A DNA stretch of 64,000 nt from an uncultured Pseudomonadota bacterium (GCA_903879335.1 CAIRLC010000010.1:86632-150631); one strand, 5' to 3'. Shown: positions 55,121 through 64,000, numbered from the stretch's first letter. Notes: generated by a model from the sequence alone, not told the origin. Numbers and translations are program-made.

Positions 55121-57808
55121 ATGCCTAATTTGAATATGCGCGCAGCGGCTTTACTCGCTGCAGCCGTATCCACCGTGCTCGGCGCTGCCGCTGCGCAAGC
55201 GTCCGAAGCGGATGCCGGTCCAAAAAACGCGCTTGAAGAAGTGGTCGTACAGGCTCAGCGCACGACCCTTGAATTGGCACGCGAGGCGCAGGAAGACGCT
55301 CCGAATCTGATTGAATTAACGACGGCCGAGCAGATCCGCAAGCTTCCCGACGTCAACACCGGCGAAGCGGTGCGCCGCTTACCGGGTATCTCCTTGGAGA
55401 CTGATACGGGCGAAGGCCGTTACGTCAATATCCGTGGACTTGACGCGGACTTGAACAGCACGACTTTCGGTGGACTGCGCTTGCCGCCGACGAACACGAG
55501 CTCCCCATCGGGTGCTGGTCGTGCGGTTGCCTTCGACTCGATCCCGGTGGGTTTCATCGGCGCGATCAAGTTGACCAAGAGCAACTTGCCAGAACAAGAC
55601 GCGGAAGCCTTGGGCGGCACGATCGATATCACACCGAAGACCGCGCCGCGCGATGGCAAAGCCTTTGCGGATTTCAAAATTGGCTCAGGTCAAGAGACGC
55701 AGCGTAAGACCGGAATCACGGATTTGGCCTTCACGGCCGGTACGCGCTTTGGCGGCCCAACGGATGGCTATCAGCCGTTCAGCATCCTGGTGACTGGCTC
55801 AATCTATAACGATGGCCGCGGCATCGATGATGCGGAAGCGGGTTTCTATGATGAGCAGGGTGACGGCGTTGCCGACAAAGTGATCGCGGGCTTCGAACAG
55901 CGTTACTACCAATATCATCGTCGTCGGCACGGTTACGGTATTGACTTAGGATTCGATCCGGATCAGAACAATCACTACTTTGTTCGTTATTACGATGCCG
56001 GATATACGGAATACAAATTCCGTCAGATGGTGCAGTGGAACCTGTCGGATCCCCTCGGAACGGTGTTCGACGCCAATGGCAATCCACTGCCGAATCAGGT
56101 CGTCTACCCTGACCCATCGAATCCGAAGGGTTTCGTGCAGATGGTCGATTCGCTGCGCTCCAACGTACAGGTTGAGAAAGAGACACTGACGCAGCGCGTC
56201 GCTGAGTTCGGCGGGTCGAACAAGATTGGCGATGCCAAATTGGACTACCACGTCGGTTACACCAAGGGCAGTTACTACATGCCTTTGAACTACAACTTCA
56301 GCTTCAATAATGGTGCCGTGAATCTGGCCCGCTACGACAATACGACCAATGCCAATTGGCCGACGATCAGCGTGGTGGACCCGAGCGGATACAACGTGCT
56401 GGATCCAAACGGCTATGCACTGCGCAAGATGACCAACAGCACGCAGAACATTGATGATCACGAGTGGGGTATCGGCGCGAACCTGTCGATTCCGACCCAT
56501 TACACGTCGGGTGAAGACGAACAGCTGAAGTTCGGTATCAATGCCCGTCTGCGCACGAAGTCCGGCGAGGCCTCCAGTTACGCGATCCCGGTTGGCACGG
56601 GCGCTGATCGCGCTGGCAGCATCAGCTTAGCGTCGGTCGCAACCGGCAGTCCGGTGAGCTATTACGGTGGCCACTACGGCATCACGCCATTGGCAAGCCA
56701 GGGTGCGTTGCTGGATTATTATCAGCAGAACATCGGTCTACAGACCACGGATCCGGTGGCCAATCAGTTTAATTCCGTGAACGATAAAGAGGACGTCTAC
56801 GCAGCCTATGGCCAGTACCAGTTTGGCTTTGGCAAGCTGGGCGTGGTGGCGGGGTTACGTGTCGAGGAGACGCGGGCGACCTACTCGGCCTATCGTCAGG
56901 ACGGCACCGGCTTGACCTGCCCGGTCGATCAAAACTGCCCGGTGTCGAACAGCCGCAGCTATACCGATCTCTTCCCGACGGCTCAGTTGCGCTACGAGTT
57001 TGATGAGAATCTGATCGGCCGCGCCGCAATTTCCTCGACGATCGCGCGTCCGGGCTTCCAGCAGATTACACCGACCACCAGCATCGACAACAACGGTAAC
57101 GAAACGACGGGCAACCCGAACTTGAAGCCGACAACGGCGACCGGTTTTGATTTGTCGCTCGAGAAGTATCTCCCGCATGCGGGCATCGCGTCCGTGGGTC
57201 TTTTCGCGAAAGACATCAAGGACTACATCGTGACGCAGTCGGTGCCACTCGGTGGCCAGAACACCGGTGGTAATCTCGGTATCGCGAAACTGTTCTCCTT
57301 CACCAACGGCAAGCCGGCACACGTCTACGGGCTTGAGGCGAATTTTGTGAAGCGGTTCCGTGATGATCTGCCGGGTGCTTGGGGTGGACTCGGTGTCGGT
57401 ACGAACGTCACGCTCGTCTCGTCGGGATTCAAGGTCCCGGTACTCGACGCGAACGGAAATTCGACGCTGACGCGCGACTCGATCCTCCCATCGACGTCGC
57501 GCACCACCGGCAACTTCGAGGTCATGTATGAGCACGCCGGTCTCAATTTGACGCTCGGTGCGTACTACACGAGCCGTAATATTTTCGCGATGGGCCCTGC
57601 AGCCAGCAATGATGTCTGGACGCAGGAGCGTTTCTCGATCGACTTTGGCGGGAGTTACGCGATTTCGGAGCAGGTGTCGGGTTACTTGAACGTCAAGAAC
57701 ATCACGAACACCGCGCTGAAATTTACGGAAGGTCAGGGCGAAGATCGCGTCATTCAACGCGAGTTCTATGGCCCGACGATCCAGTTTGGTGTGAACGTCC
57801 GTCTCTGA
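55121..57808 (+). CDS. TonB-dependent receptor (Xanthomonas/Caulobacter-type)
   Basis: An outer-membrane receptor of 895 residues with a signal peptide (about 1-27). A TonB-box-like EEVVVQAQRTT precedes a plug with IRKLPDVNTGEAVRRLPGIS and YVNIRGLDADLN, the pattern of the Xanthomonas/Caulobacter subfamily, whose studied members take up glycans or peptides. The barrel ends in FGVNVRL, with terminal Leu where Phe is more common. Long barrel, no N-terminal signalling domain, so regulation is not of the FecA type. No adjacent sigma or anti-sigma gene. A strong hairpin follows the stop. Confidence 0.93.
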   Translation: MPNLNMRAAALLAAAVSTVLGAAAAQASEADAGPKNALEEVVVQAQRTTLELAREAQEDAPNLIELTTAEQIRKLPDVNTGEAVRRLPGISLETDTGEGRYVNIRGLDADLNSTTFGGLRLPPTNTSSPSGAGRAVAFDSIPVGFIGAIKLTKSNLPEQDAEALGGTIDITPKTAPRDGKAFADFKIGSGQETQRKTGITDLAFTAGTRFGGPTDGYQPFSILVTGSIYNDGRGIDDAEAGFYDEQGDGVADKVIAGFEQRYYQYHRRRHGYGIDLGFDPDQNNHYFVRYYDAGYTEYKFRQMVQWNLSDPLGTVFDANGNPLPNQVVYPDPSNPKGFVQMVDSLRSNVQVEKETLTQRVAEFGGSNKIGDAKLDYHVGYTKGSYYMPLNYNFSFNNGAVNLARYDNTTNANWPTISVVDPSGYNVLDPNGYALRKMTNSTQNIDDHEWGIGANLSIPTHYTSGEDEQLKFGINARLRTKSGEASSYAIPVGTGADRAGSISLASVATGSPVSYYGGHYGITPLASQGALLDYYQQNIGLQTTDPVANQFNSVNDKEDVYAAYGQYQFGFGKLGVVAGLRVEETRATYSAYRQDGTGLTCPVDQNCPVSNSRSYTDLFPTAQLRYEFDENLIGRAAISSTIARPGFQQITPTTSIDNNGNETTGNPNLKPTTATGFDLSLEKYLPHAGIASVGLFAKDIKDYIVTQSVPLGGQNTGGNLGIAKLFSFTNGKPAHVYGLEANFVKRFRDDLPGAWGGLGVGTNVTLVSSGFKVPVLDANGNSTLTRDSILPSTSRTTGNFEVMYEHAGLNLTLGAYYTSRNIFAMGPAASNDVWTQERFSIDFGGSYAISEQVSGYLNVKNITNTALKFTEGQGEDRVIQREFYGPTIQFGVNVRL

Positions 57809-57820
57809 TCCGCAGCATCA

Positions 57821-57854
57821 CCGAAGGGCAGGGCATGGATGCCTTGCCCTTCGG
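57821..57854 (+). terminator. Terminator after the second TonB receptor gene
   Basis: A long stem built on perfect arms CCGAAGGGCA / TGCCCTTCGG, extended by GGCA/TGCC pairs, lies 12 bp after the receptor stop. The following CTGTCTCTTT is only weakly T-rich. Confidence 0.75.
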
Positions 57855-57929
57855 CTGTCTCTTTGCCTAGCTGTCCATGATTTCGCCATGCCGACAGGCC
57901 TGAATGGTCTGATCGCTTTGGTTTTTCTA

Positions 57930-58376
57930 TCAGGTGGCTGTCTTGACCTTCTCGCGGGCGCGGTGGAATTCTTCCCAGCCCTGATAACCTAAAAATTGAT
58001 TGTCATCGAAGAACAAGACAGCGCCCTGCATGATGAAGAGATATTCCGTATCTTCAAGGGCAGTCGTGGCGTGGTGGATCATGCCGTTAGCCTCGTACAA
58101 GTAATCGCCAGGGCCGATGGTCGTGCCGCGAACCTCAAGCTTGCCTTTTAGGACGAAGGTGTGGGCATCTCCGAGGTGTTTATGGGGCGGCACTACGGCT
58201 CCTTTTAAGCAGCGGAATAAGAGGGTCACGCGCCCGCTTTCAGGGCCGGTCCAGAGCACTTTCATGAAGGATCGCTCGGGATCGAACGATTGGGGTGTCC
58301 ACGGCATCTCACCGGTTCGAACTAAGGCTTCCATGAGTTCCGAGTTCACCGGGGAGATATCTTGCGGCAATGCCAT
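57930..58376 (-). CDS. ChrR-like cupin domain protein
   Basis: A single-domain cupin of 148 residues. Metal-binding cupin motifs are VVPPHKHLGDAHTFVLKGKLE (first, with His-x-His and a later His) and GMIHHATTALEDTEYLFIM (second). It resembles the ChrR-like cupin group that includes dihydroxyacetophenone dioxygenase-like proteins; activity is unknown. Start at ATG 58376, following AAGGAAA; an upstream in-frame ATG at 58436 has no such signal. Divergent from the next cupin gene. Confidence 0.8.
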   Translation of the reverse strand: MALPQDISPVNSELMEALVRTGEMPWTPQSFDPERSFMKVLWTGPESGRVTLLFRCLKGAVVPPHKHLGDAHTFVLKGKLEVRGTTIGPGDYLYEANGMIHHATTALEDTEYLFIMQGAVLFFDDNQFLGYQGWEEFHRAREKVKTAT

Positions 58377-58643
58377 GATGGTTTCCTTGAGGTGGTTGGG
58401 TGCGATGTCGGGGCAATCCCGGTGTTTGGGCCCCATGGTCGCTGAGACCGTCGGCGAGCCTACCGGTTACTCTTCAGCGGTCTGGAGCCCCTGATTGGGG
58501 AGGCTAGGGGCGGATTGGGCGCTAAACCCGACCCAGAGGGAAATGCCCTGTGCTGTCAGTCTTCAATCGTGCTGCCCGTCTGGGGTTCAGTCCTGCAGCG
58601 GTGCATAGTGTGTGCACTGTCCCCGTCGCTCCGGAGTGCTGCC

Positions 58644-59159
58644 ATGTCTCGTGTTTGCCGCCGCATCGTCACCGGTCATGACGAGACGGGAAAATCGGTC
58701 GTGTTGTCAGACTCAAGCCCGCTCCAGCACCACGCGATGCGCGGGCCGGCCATTGGTGCCGACTTTCACGAACTCTGGAGCAGCGAGACCGCGGTCCCCG
58801 AGCTGTCTGCCGTGCCCGGCCGCGAGCCGACGGAGCGCCCCTTCCAATTGATGCCCGCGGCGGGTCATCTACTGCGGATTTTGGATGTATATCCGCTCAG
58901 TGACGGGGGTCGCCGTACGCCGATGCACCGGACTCGCACGCTCGACTATGTGGTGGTGATCGAAGGTGAATTGGTGTTGATCTTGGATGACAGCGAGGTT
59001 GTGCTACACCCGGGCGACGTGGTGGTGCAGCGTGGTACCGACCATGCGTGGGAGAACCGCTCAAGCGCCGTTGCACGGGCGGCGTTCTTCCATATCGACG
59101 CCATCTTCAGTCCTGACTTACTGGCCGTGCTGCCGAAGCCGCTCAATCTGATGACCTGA
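58644..59159 (+). CDS. Cupin domain protein
   Basis: A 171-residue cupin with the metal motif region around TPMHRTRTLDYVVVIEGELV and the second strand block LHPGDVVVQRGTDHAWENRS. Start at ATG 58644, with CGGAG 8 nt upstream; the frame is open back to 58515 without supporting features. Similar small cupins act as dioxygenases, isomerases or sugar-acid-binding regulators, and nothing here decides among them. Convergent with the amidase gene, 9 bp apart. Confidence 0.8.
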   Translation: MSRVCRRIVTGHDETGKSVVLSDSSPLQHHAMRGPAIGADFHELWSSETAVPELSAVPGREPTERPFQLMPAAGHLLRILDVYPLSDGGRRTPMHRTRTLDYVVVIEGELVLILDDSEVVLHPGDVVVQRGTDHAWENRSSAVARAAFFHIDAIFSPDLLAVLPKPLNLMT

Positions 59160-59168
59160 GGGGCTCGC

Positions 59169-60557
59169 TTAGCCTAGAGGTGGTTGGCGCTGGTGCCAGT
59201 CGGTCACCTGCTGATAGGCGTGGGCGAGTGCAAGCACGCGCGACTCTTGGAAACTCGGTCCGGCGATCTGCAGTCCGATGGGCATCCCATCTTGCGTAAA
59301 CCCACAGGGTACCGAGATCGCCGGTAAGCCCAGCACGTCAAACATGTGCGTGTTGCGGAATTCCAAAGGCGTGCCGTTGGCCGGTAAGGGTGGGTCTTCA
59401 GCACCGGCACTAATATCTATCGGTGCAATCGCCGTGGTTGGCGTGACGATTAAGTCGACCGAATTAAACACGTCGTCGGCCCTCAACCTCAGCGCATTCA
59501 TCTCCCGCAGGGCTCGGATATAGTCCGTCGACGTGATGGACGCCGAGTGCGCTAAGCGCTGCCGCGTCATGGCTTGATAGCGTCCCGGCGTCTGGCTGAA
59601 ATGCGGATAGTGGTATGCATACGCCTCCGCCGAGGCGATGGTCATCAGCAGATTGTTGTAGGGGAGTTCAACATCGCAACGTCCGGCGGTCAGCGTTACA
59701 AGGACGTCGATCGCGGTGCTGACTGCCGTTTCGATGTCGGGGTCCAGATCCTCAAAATACGGCTGAACCACTCGACCGAGCCTGAGTGTGCGGGTGGGTT
59801 GGCACAGTTTGCGCGTGTACTCATCCACGTCGATCGTGGCACTGGCAGGATCGAGTGCGTCATGACCGGCCAGCGCCTCGAGCAGAATGGCCGTGCCCAT
59901 TGCGGACCGAGCGAGCGGTCCGACGTGGTCCAATGACCACGAGAGCGGGATGACACCGCGGGTACTGACCCGACCATAGGTGGCTTTAAGTCCGGTGACG
60001 CCGCAGTAGGCGGCGGGGTGTCGAACGGAGGCTGCGGTGTCGGTGCCTAGGGCGCCTAAACACAGTCCAGCCGCGACCGCGACGCCTGATCCGCCCGAAG
60101 AGCCGCCCGCGATGCGGTTGGGGTTCCAAGGATTGCGCACCGGGCCGAAATGGCTCGGTACACAGGTGCCGCCATAGGCGAATTCATGCAAATTCAACTT
60201 GCCCAATAACACCGCGCCACAAGATTTCAGACGACGGACCACTTCGGCGTCCACCGTGGGCACCCGATCCTGGTAAACCGCACTTGCGGCGGTCGTGGCT
60301 ACGCCTGCTGTGTCGATCAGATCTTTGAGGGCGAGCGGCATCCCGTGGAGCGGGCCGCGCCAATGGCCCGCTTGGATCTCGGCCTCAGCGACTCGGGCTT
60401 GCTCCAGCGCGGATTCCGCGGTGACCGAGATGAAGGCGTTCAGGATCGGATTGAGTCGCTCGATACGGTCGAGGCAGCTTTGCGTCAATTCAACGGGCGA
60501 TAGGCGTCGATCACGGATGGCTTGCGCGGCGTCTTCAAGTCCTAATAACTGCGTCAT
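59169..60557 (-). CDS. Amidase signature family hydrolase
   Basis: An amidase of 462 residues with the Ser-cisSer-Lys triad: Lys78 in LALKDLID, Ser153 in GGSSGGSG and nucleophile Ser177 in DTAASVRHPA. The spacing equals that of GatA (79/154/178). The usual DTGGS is DTAAS here, a modest change near the nucleophile. No gatB or gatC gene is nearby, so it is more likely a free-standing amidase than the tRNA amidotransferase subunit. No signal peptide; cytoplasmic. Substrate unknown. Confidence 0.9.
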   Translation of the reverse strand: MTQLLGLEDAAQAIRDRRLSPVELTQSCLDRIERLNPILNAFISVTAESALEQARVAEAEIQAGHWRGPLHGMPLALKDLIDTAGVATTAASAVYQDRVPTVDAEVVRRLKSCGAVLLGKLNLHEFAYGGTCVPSHFGPVRNPWNPNRIAGGSSGGSGVAVAAGLCLGALGTDTAASVRHPAAYCGVTGLKATYGRVSTRGVIPLSWSLDHVGPLARSAMGTAILLEALAGHDALDPASATIDVDEYTRKLCQPTRTLRLGRVVQPYFEDLDPDIETAVSTAIDVLVTLTAGRCDVELPYNNLLMTIASAEAYAYHYPHFSQTPGRYQAMTRQRLAHSASITSTDYIRALREMNALRLRADDVFNSVDLIVTPTTAIAPIDISAGAEDPPLPANGTPLEFRNTHMFDVLGLPAISVPCGFTQDGMPIGLQIAGPSFQESRVLALAHAYQQVTDWHQRQPPLG

Positions 60558-60658
60558 CGTGAGTCCTCATTCAAACGAGTCGTAACCGCTCGATAGGCGT
60601 ACACGGGTATTGCGATGGCGCGCGACGATAGACGCTTGATCCACCCGTCCACACAATC

Positions 60659-61510
60659 TCAGTCGCCCATCTCCGCGCGGTAGCGCGCTCGAGCCTCGGC
60701 AATCTCCCGCTCGGCCTCGATGGTTTCGAGCACCGCCGCGACATCCGCAGGTCCCGCCTCATCCACGTATATGCCCGTGAGCGGGCGTTCGGGCGTCAGT
60801 AGATTGGCTTCATAGAGCGACCAGATCTCTTTGGCGTATTGCGTCTCGGCCAGTTCAGGGGCTGCGCGAGCGAAAGTGTCGCGCATGTTGTTGACGTCGC
60901 GCTCAAACATGGCAAAGGCATTGTTGTTGCCGGCCGCATTCACGGCCTGCGGTAGGTCGATGATCACCGGTCCGTTTTGATCGACCAGCACGTTGTATTC
61001 CGACAGGTCTCCGTGGATCAGGCCTACGCATAAACAGCGCACGATCTGCAGGATCATGAAAGCGTGCCAGCTCTGGGCTTGCTCTGCGCTCATGCTGACT
61101 TCATTGATCCGAGGCGCGGGGCGGCCGTCGGCATCGCTGACGAGCTCCATGAGCAGGACCCCCTCGTGGACGCCGTACGGCGTCGGGACTCGGACCCCGG
61201 CATTGGCGAGCCGATAGAGTGCGTCGACTTCCGCGTTCTTCCACTCGGCCTCTTCAACCTCCCGCCCGTGGCGGCCGCGCCGTTGCTTGGCGCGCGCATC
61301 GCGACTGCCGCGTGACTTACGACCCTCTTGGTACTGAGCGAGTTTGTGAAAGCCGCGGTGTTCGGCATCCTTGTAGACCTTCGCGCAACGTAATTCGTCT
61401 GCGCATGCCACCACATAGACCGAGGCTTCTTTGCCGCTTTTTAACTGACGGACAACACGATCAATGATCCCTTCATCAAGGAGAGGCTGTAATGGCTTCG
61501 GAGTCTTCAT
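60659..61510 (-). CDS. RIO family serine protein kinase
   Basis: A bacterial RIO1-like atypical kinase of 283 residues. It has the ATP-loop region LKSGKEASVYVVAC with catalytic Lys in RCAKVYKDAE, a basic insert (GRKSRGSRDARAKQRRG), the catalytic loop HGDLSEYN (His166, Asp168) and the metal-binding IIDLPQAV. RIO kinases act in ribosome maturation in archaea and eukaryotes; bacterial targets are not established. Monocistronic, with about 100 bp separating it from each neighbour. Confidence 0.92.
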   Translation of the reverse strand: MKTPKPLQPLLDEGIIDRVVRQLKSGKEASVYVVACADELRCAKVYKDAEHRGFHKLAQYQEGRKSRGSRDARAKQRRGRHGREVEEAEWKNAEVDALYRLANAGVRVPTPYGVHEGVLLMELVSDADGRPAPRINEVSMSAEQAQSWHAFMILQIVRCLCVGLIHGDLSEYNVLVDQNGPVIIDLPQAVNAAGNNNAFAMFERDVNNMRDTFARAAPELAETQYAKEIWSLYEANLLTPERPLTGIYVDEAGPADVAAVLETIEAEREIAEARARYRAEMGD

Positions 61511-61615
61511 GGCTCATTCTGACCGACTTAGGTGCCAATGCCCATCGGCAAACCACACAAGCCCGCAGGTTCCTGCAGCATATCGGTGACTTCTGGTATG
61601 ACGAATGGGTTCTCG

Positions 61616-63406
61616 TCAGGGATTCGCGCGTTCTTCATCGATCAAGCGACGCACCTCGGCCTCCAGATCAGTGAGCGGAACCGGCCCGCCCCCGAGTACG
61701 CGGTCGTGGAATCGTCGGACGTCAAAGCGAGGACCGAGGGCACGTTGCGCCTCCTCGCGCAAGGCGCGGATCTTGAGTTCCCCCACCTTGTAGGCCAATG
61801 CCTGGCCCGGATAGGCGACGTAGCGCTCGACCTCGTCACGCGCCTGATCTTCGGTCATGGACGAGTGATCCATCATCCAGCGAACACCGTCGGCGACGCT
61901 CCAACCGAAGGCATGTAAGCCTGTGTCGATCACGAGCCGATTAGCCCGAAGTAGGGCGTAGTTCAGGTGTCCGTAATACTGCCAAGGATCGTCAAAGAGC
62001 CCCACCTCAAGTCCTAAAGACTCGGCGTACAGTCCCCATCCTTCAATGAACGCCGTGTAATTGCCGGAGCGACGAAAAGCGGGTAGATCACGCTGCTCCA
62101 ACGCGACGGCGGCTTGAAAATGATGCCCCGGGCGCCCCTCGTGGAGGGAGATCGTCATGACGTTGTAGCGATCCTGCACGCCCGCCGCCGTGGTGTTCAT
62201 CCACAGGATCCCCGGTCGCGACCCATCCGCAGCCGGAGCCGCGTAGTCGCCGTTGCCTTGGAAGGTTGCCGCGGATTCGGGCGGCAGGGGCCTGATCTCA
62301 TAAGGTATGGCGGGGACATGACCGAATAGGGAGGGCAGGTGAGCGACGATCCGGTCGGCCGCCGCGCGGTACGCCGGAATCACCTCCGCGGGCGAGGCAA
62401 AGCGCAGCGTCGGGTCCGAGCGGACGTGCGCGAGAAAGTGGGCGCGAGTGCCGTCATAGCCGACACGGGACTGGACCCCGTCCATGGCGGCAAGGATGCG
62501 CTCCACTTCGGTGCGACCCAAGGCGTGGATCTCCTCCGGCGTGAGATCCGTGGTCGTGTGGAAGCGGATCAGATGCCGATACAGGGCAAGCCCTTCGGGC
62601 AAGGCCGATAGCCCGACGCTCTCGCGGGCCTTCGGGAGGTAGTCGGTGGCGAGGTAGTCATAGAGACGCTGATAGGCCGGTTGGATCACCGTACGGATTT
62701 TCTTGCGATATGCCCGTTCGAGCCGAGCGCGATCAGCGTCGGATATGGCGGTGGGTAACGCCGCGATCGGATGCCAGAACTCCGTTCGCTCGGGTTCTCG
62801 GTTCAGGTGGACCGCCAATTGCGGCAGCATCCGTTCGACGACCATGCGCGGTAGCACGACACCGGTGTTTACACCTTCCTTCAAACGACCAATCGCGTCG
62901 TCGACCCATTGGCTAAAGGCATCAGCCCGCCCGAGGGCGAGGTCGTAATCCTCGAGGGTCTTGAATGGGACGGCGCCCGATCCTGCGGCATCCTGCGCAT
63001 AGACGAGGTGCGGGCCTTGAAAGTGATCCGTCGGTAGGCGACGAGCCATCTCAAAGAGGGCACTGTCGTAATAGGCCAAATCCGCATCTATCGCGCGTTC
63101 AAGGATGACAAGGCTGCGTTGGTCGTCGGCATCGACCGTTCTCCTGTTTATCGCCCGCACCTCGTCCCGGTACCGGGTGAGGGTGGAGAGCTGATCCTCC
63201 CGCCAGCGGTCCTGCAAGGACTCGTCGAAGCGGTTCATAGCGCTCCGTTCGCCCAATTGGATGGCTTGGCCCGGATTGAGGCGAAGGGTGTCCTGCCAAT
63301 AGGCCGTATAGAGTTCTGGCAACGGACGAGCAATGGCCATCTGTGGGAGTACTAGCGCGGCCAAGAAGAGCAGAGCGCGCGTGACGACAGCGACGGAGCA
63401 GAACAT
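61616..63406 (-). CDS. Exported DUF885 family putative metallopeptidase (second copy)
   Basis: A 596-residue relative of the protein at 2705-4405. The signal peptide is about residues 1-26 (ending AIA), and the motif HEGRPGHHFQ starts at His422 (Glu423, His428). The rest diverges strongly, so it is a paralogue by family and not a recent duplicate. Predicted periplasmic peptidase-like enzyme; no substrate is known. It is not in an operon with other peptidases, lying between the RIO kinase gene and a 415-bp region without a clear gene. Confidence 0.87.
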   Translation of the reverse strand: MFCSVAVVTRALLFLAALVLPQMAIARPLPELYTAYWQDTLRLNPGQAIQLGERSAMNRFDESLQDRWREDQLSTLTRYRDEVRAINRRTVDADDQRSLVILERAIDADLAYYDSALFEMARRLPTDHFQGPHLVYAQDAAGSGAVPFKTLEDYDLALGRADAFSQWVDDAIGRLKEGVNTGVVLPRMVVERMLPQLAVHLNREPERTEFWHPIAALPTAISDADRARLERAYRKKIRTVIQPAYQRLYDYLATDYLPKARESVGLSALPEGLALYRHLIRFHTTTDLTPEEIHALGRTEVERILAAMDGVQSRVGYDGTRAHFLAHVRSDPTLRFASPAEVIPAYRAAADRIVAHLPSLFGHVPAIPYEIRPLPPESAATFQGNGDYAAPAADGSRPGILWMNTTAAGVQDRYNVMTISLHEGRPGHHFQAAVALEQRDLPAFRRSGNYTAFIEGWGLYAESLGLEVGLFDDPWQYYGHLNYALLRANRLVIDTGLHAFGWSVADGVRWMMDHSSMTEDQARDEVERYVAYPGQALAYKVGELKIRALREEAQRALGPRFDVRRFHDRVLGGGPVPLTDLEAEVRRLIDEERANP

Positions 63407-63821
63407 GGATCACCCATCAAAGTGGCGAAGCAGATAGCCGGCCGCTGACTTTACGGGGCGGAGGGCTGGGACGAAAGTCCAACCGCTACCCGGCATGCCG
63501 GAGGTTCAGGTCAACACCATCGACGAGCCGCCTTAGGCCAAAGACCCACGAGACGTGTCCGTTGAGTGGTGCTGCTGAGGATGCATGACGTACGACAATC
63601 AGGAAAACGCCACGACCGGCGGGATGTATCTCTGTAGGGAGGTCTCCGGGAGCACGGGGTCCGTGTATCCGTGCATCAGCTGCCAAAGCGATTGGGGGTT
63701 TATATAAAGGGGCGGGCGATGAGTCGTTTTCTTTGGGGTTTGCAACAATGAATATCCCCCAAGAATGCAGGTATGGCACTGACTTGAGCGTGATACTTGA
63801 TTGTTGTCGAATTATGGTTAA
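63407..63821. other. Gene-poor stretch with structured elements
   Basis: No gene is supported here. It holds a nested hairpin at 63455-63491, with GGG, GCGG and GGAC arms around a GAAA tetraloop. It is followed directly by the perfect palindrome CCGGCATGCCGG at 63490-63501. Further right are a TTTATATAAA palindrome (63700-63709) and a 25-codon frame (63748-63825). A frame on the minus strand across this area looks non-coding. Confidence 0.45.
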
Positions 63822-64000
63822 TTGACGCGGATCCTGACGCCGACCGGCGAAGTCAAGGTCGAGACCCTGAAACCCGGGGATACGGTGGTGACGCGCTTTG
63901 GGGGCCTGCAGACCCTCCGCTGGATCGGTCGCCAGAGCTTCCGGGGTGAAGCGATCAAGGATGACTGGAAGAATATTCCGGTCCATATCCGGCCGGGGGC
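63822..64000 (+). CDS. Hint (hedgehog/intein) domain fragment, N-terminus missing, cut by right edge
   Basis: From 63825 the frame reads TRILTPTGEVKVETLKPGDT, then VVTRFGGLQTLRWIGRQSF and IPVHIRPG. This is the start of a Hint_2-type domain found in large secreted bacterial proteins. Such domains normally begin CFxxGTRI with a catalytic Cys. Here a TAA stop lies two codons before TRI, only a TTG is available as start, and no Cys or upstream domain is in frame. It is therefore either a truncated gene, a frameshifted pseudogene, or a rearrangement junction; the rest is outside the window. Confidence 0.6.
   Translation, partial: MTRILTPTGEVKVETLKPGDTVVTRFGGLQTLRWIGRQSFRGEAIKDDWKNIPVHIRPG

Noticed and set aside
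59169..60557. GatA subunit of the tRNA amidotransferase
   Set aside because: Triad spacing matches GatA, but no gatB or gatC is nearby and the nucleophile motif is DTAAS instead of DTGGS; a free-standing amidase fits better.
63455..63501. Cyclic di-GMP (GEMM) riboswitch
   Set aside because: GGGACGAAAG recalls part of the GEMM core, but the rest of the consensus, including the tetraloop-receptor pair and the GGTAGCCGGGTTACC-like 3' arm, is not present.
63486..63986. Open frame of 166 residues on the minus strand near the right edge
   Set aside because: It runs antisense through the Hint-coding sequence and across hairpins, has no recognisable domain, and its composition is Pro/Arg/His-rich like a shadow frame.

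Overview
The window reads as a compact, roughly 60% GC chromosome segment from a heterotrophic proteobacterium. A gammaproteobacterium of the Steroidobacteraceae/Nevskiales/Xanthomonadales type is my best guess. The reasons are the TonB-dependent receptors, the many exported peptidases, the TPR-sulfotransferase beside a receptor, the HAE1 efflux pair, aguB and a RIO kinase. Assignment is by family resemblance only; no rRNA or tRNA gene was seen. Genes are tightly packed, with many ATGA start/stop overlaps, convergent pairs sharing 4 bp at their stops, and hairpins lying over stop codons.

Layout. 0-10.7 kb: exported peptidases (S9 with DUF885; S10 with M61), an exported amidohydrolase and a JmjC-type cupin oxygenase. 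10.9-23.1 kb: a GH39 glycosidase, a metallophosphoesterase-like protein, an MFSD1-like transporter coupled to an FAD oxidoreductase, a TPR-sulfotransferase with a TonB-dependent receptor, and a DUF5690 MFS-like protein. 23.1-24.3 kb: a KAS III enzyme. 24.4-34.4 kb: taurine catabolism (tauR, tauX, tauY, xsc, tauZ), a PaiB-like protein, an amino-acid permease and the sulfite dehydrogenase sorAB. 34.5-40.5 kb: 2-aminoethylphosphonate catabolism (phnY, phnA, an aminophosphonate-oxidase-like FAD enzyme, a GntR regulator and divergent phnW). 40.6-46.1 kb: an unknown exported protein, aguB and a large VPS10/BNR-repeat protein. 46.1-52.1 kb: an RND efflux pair and an MFS/BT1-like transporter. 52.2-54.9 kb: an unusual Fic protein convergent with a YkgJ-type cysteine-cluster protein. 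55-64 kb: a second TonB-dependent receptor, two cupins, an amidase, a RIO kinase, a second DUF885 protein, and at the right edge the start of a Hint (hedgehog/intein) domain with no recognisable N-terminus.

The most coherent biology is the 24.4-40.5 kb island. It joins degradation of two isosteric C2 compounds, taurine (aminoethylsulfonate) and 2-aminoethylphosphonate. TauXY is predicted to oxidise taurine to sulfoacetaldehyde and Xsc to convert that to acetyl phosphate plus sulfite. SorAB would oxidise sulfite to sulfate, and TauZ is a candidate exporter. PhnW, and probably the FAD enzyme, would make phosphonoacetaldehyde; PhnY oxidises it to phosphonoacetate, and PhnA cleaves that to acetate and phosphate. 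A 15-bp motif conserved at 14 of 15 positions lies both in the phnR/phnW divergent promoter region and upstream of phnA-phnY, and is a good candidate operator for the local GntR regulator. No ABC importer, phosphotransacetylase or phosphonatase is present; the APC permease is the only obvious importer candidate.

The least explained items are the Fic protein (antitoxin-like N-terminus, degenerate Fic motif, Lys-rich tail ending in a clamp-binding-like peptide, AT-rich leader), the abrupt Hint fragment with structured DNA upstream, and the pairing of an MFSD1-like carrier with an FAD oxidoreductase.
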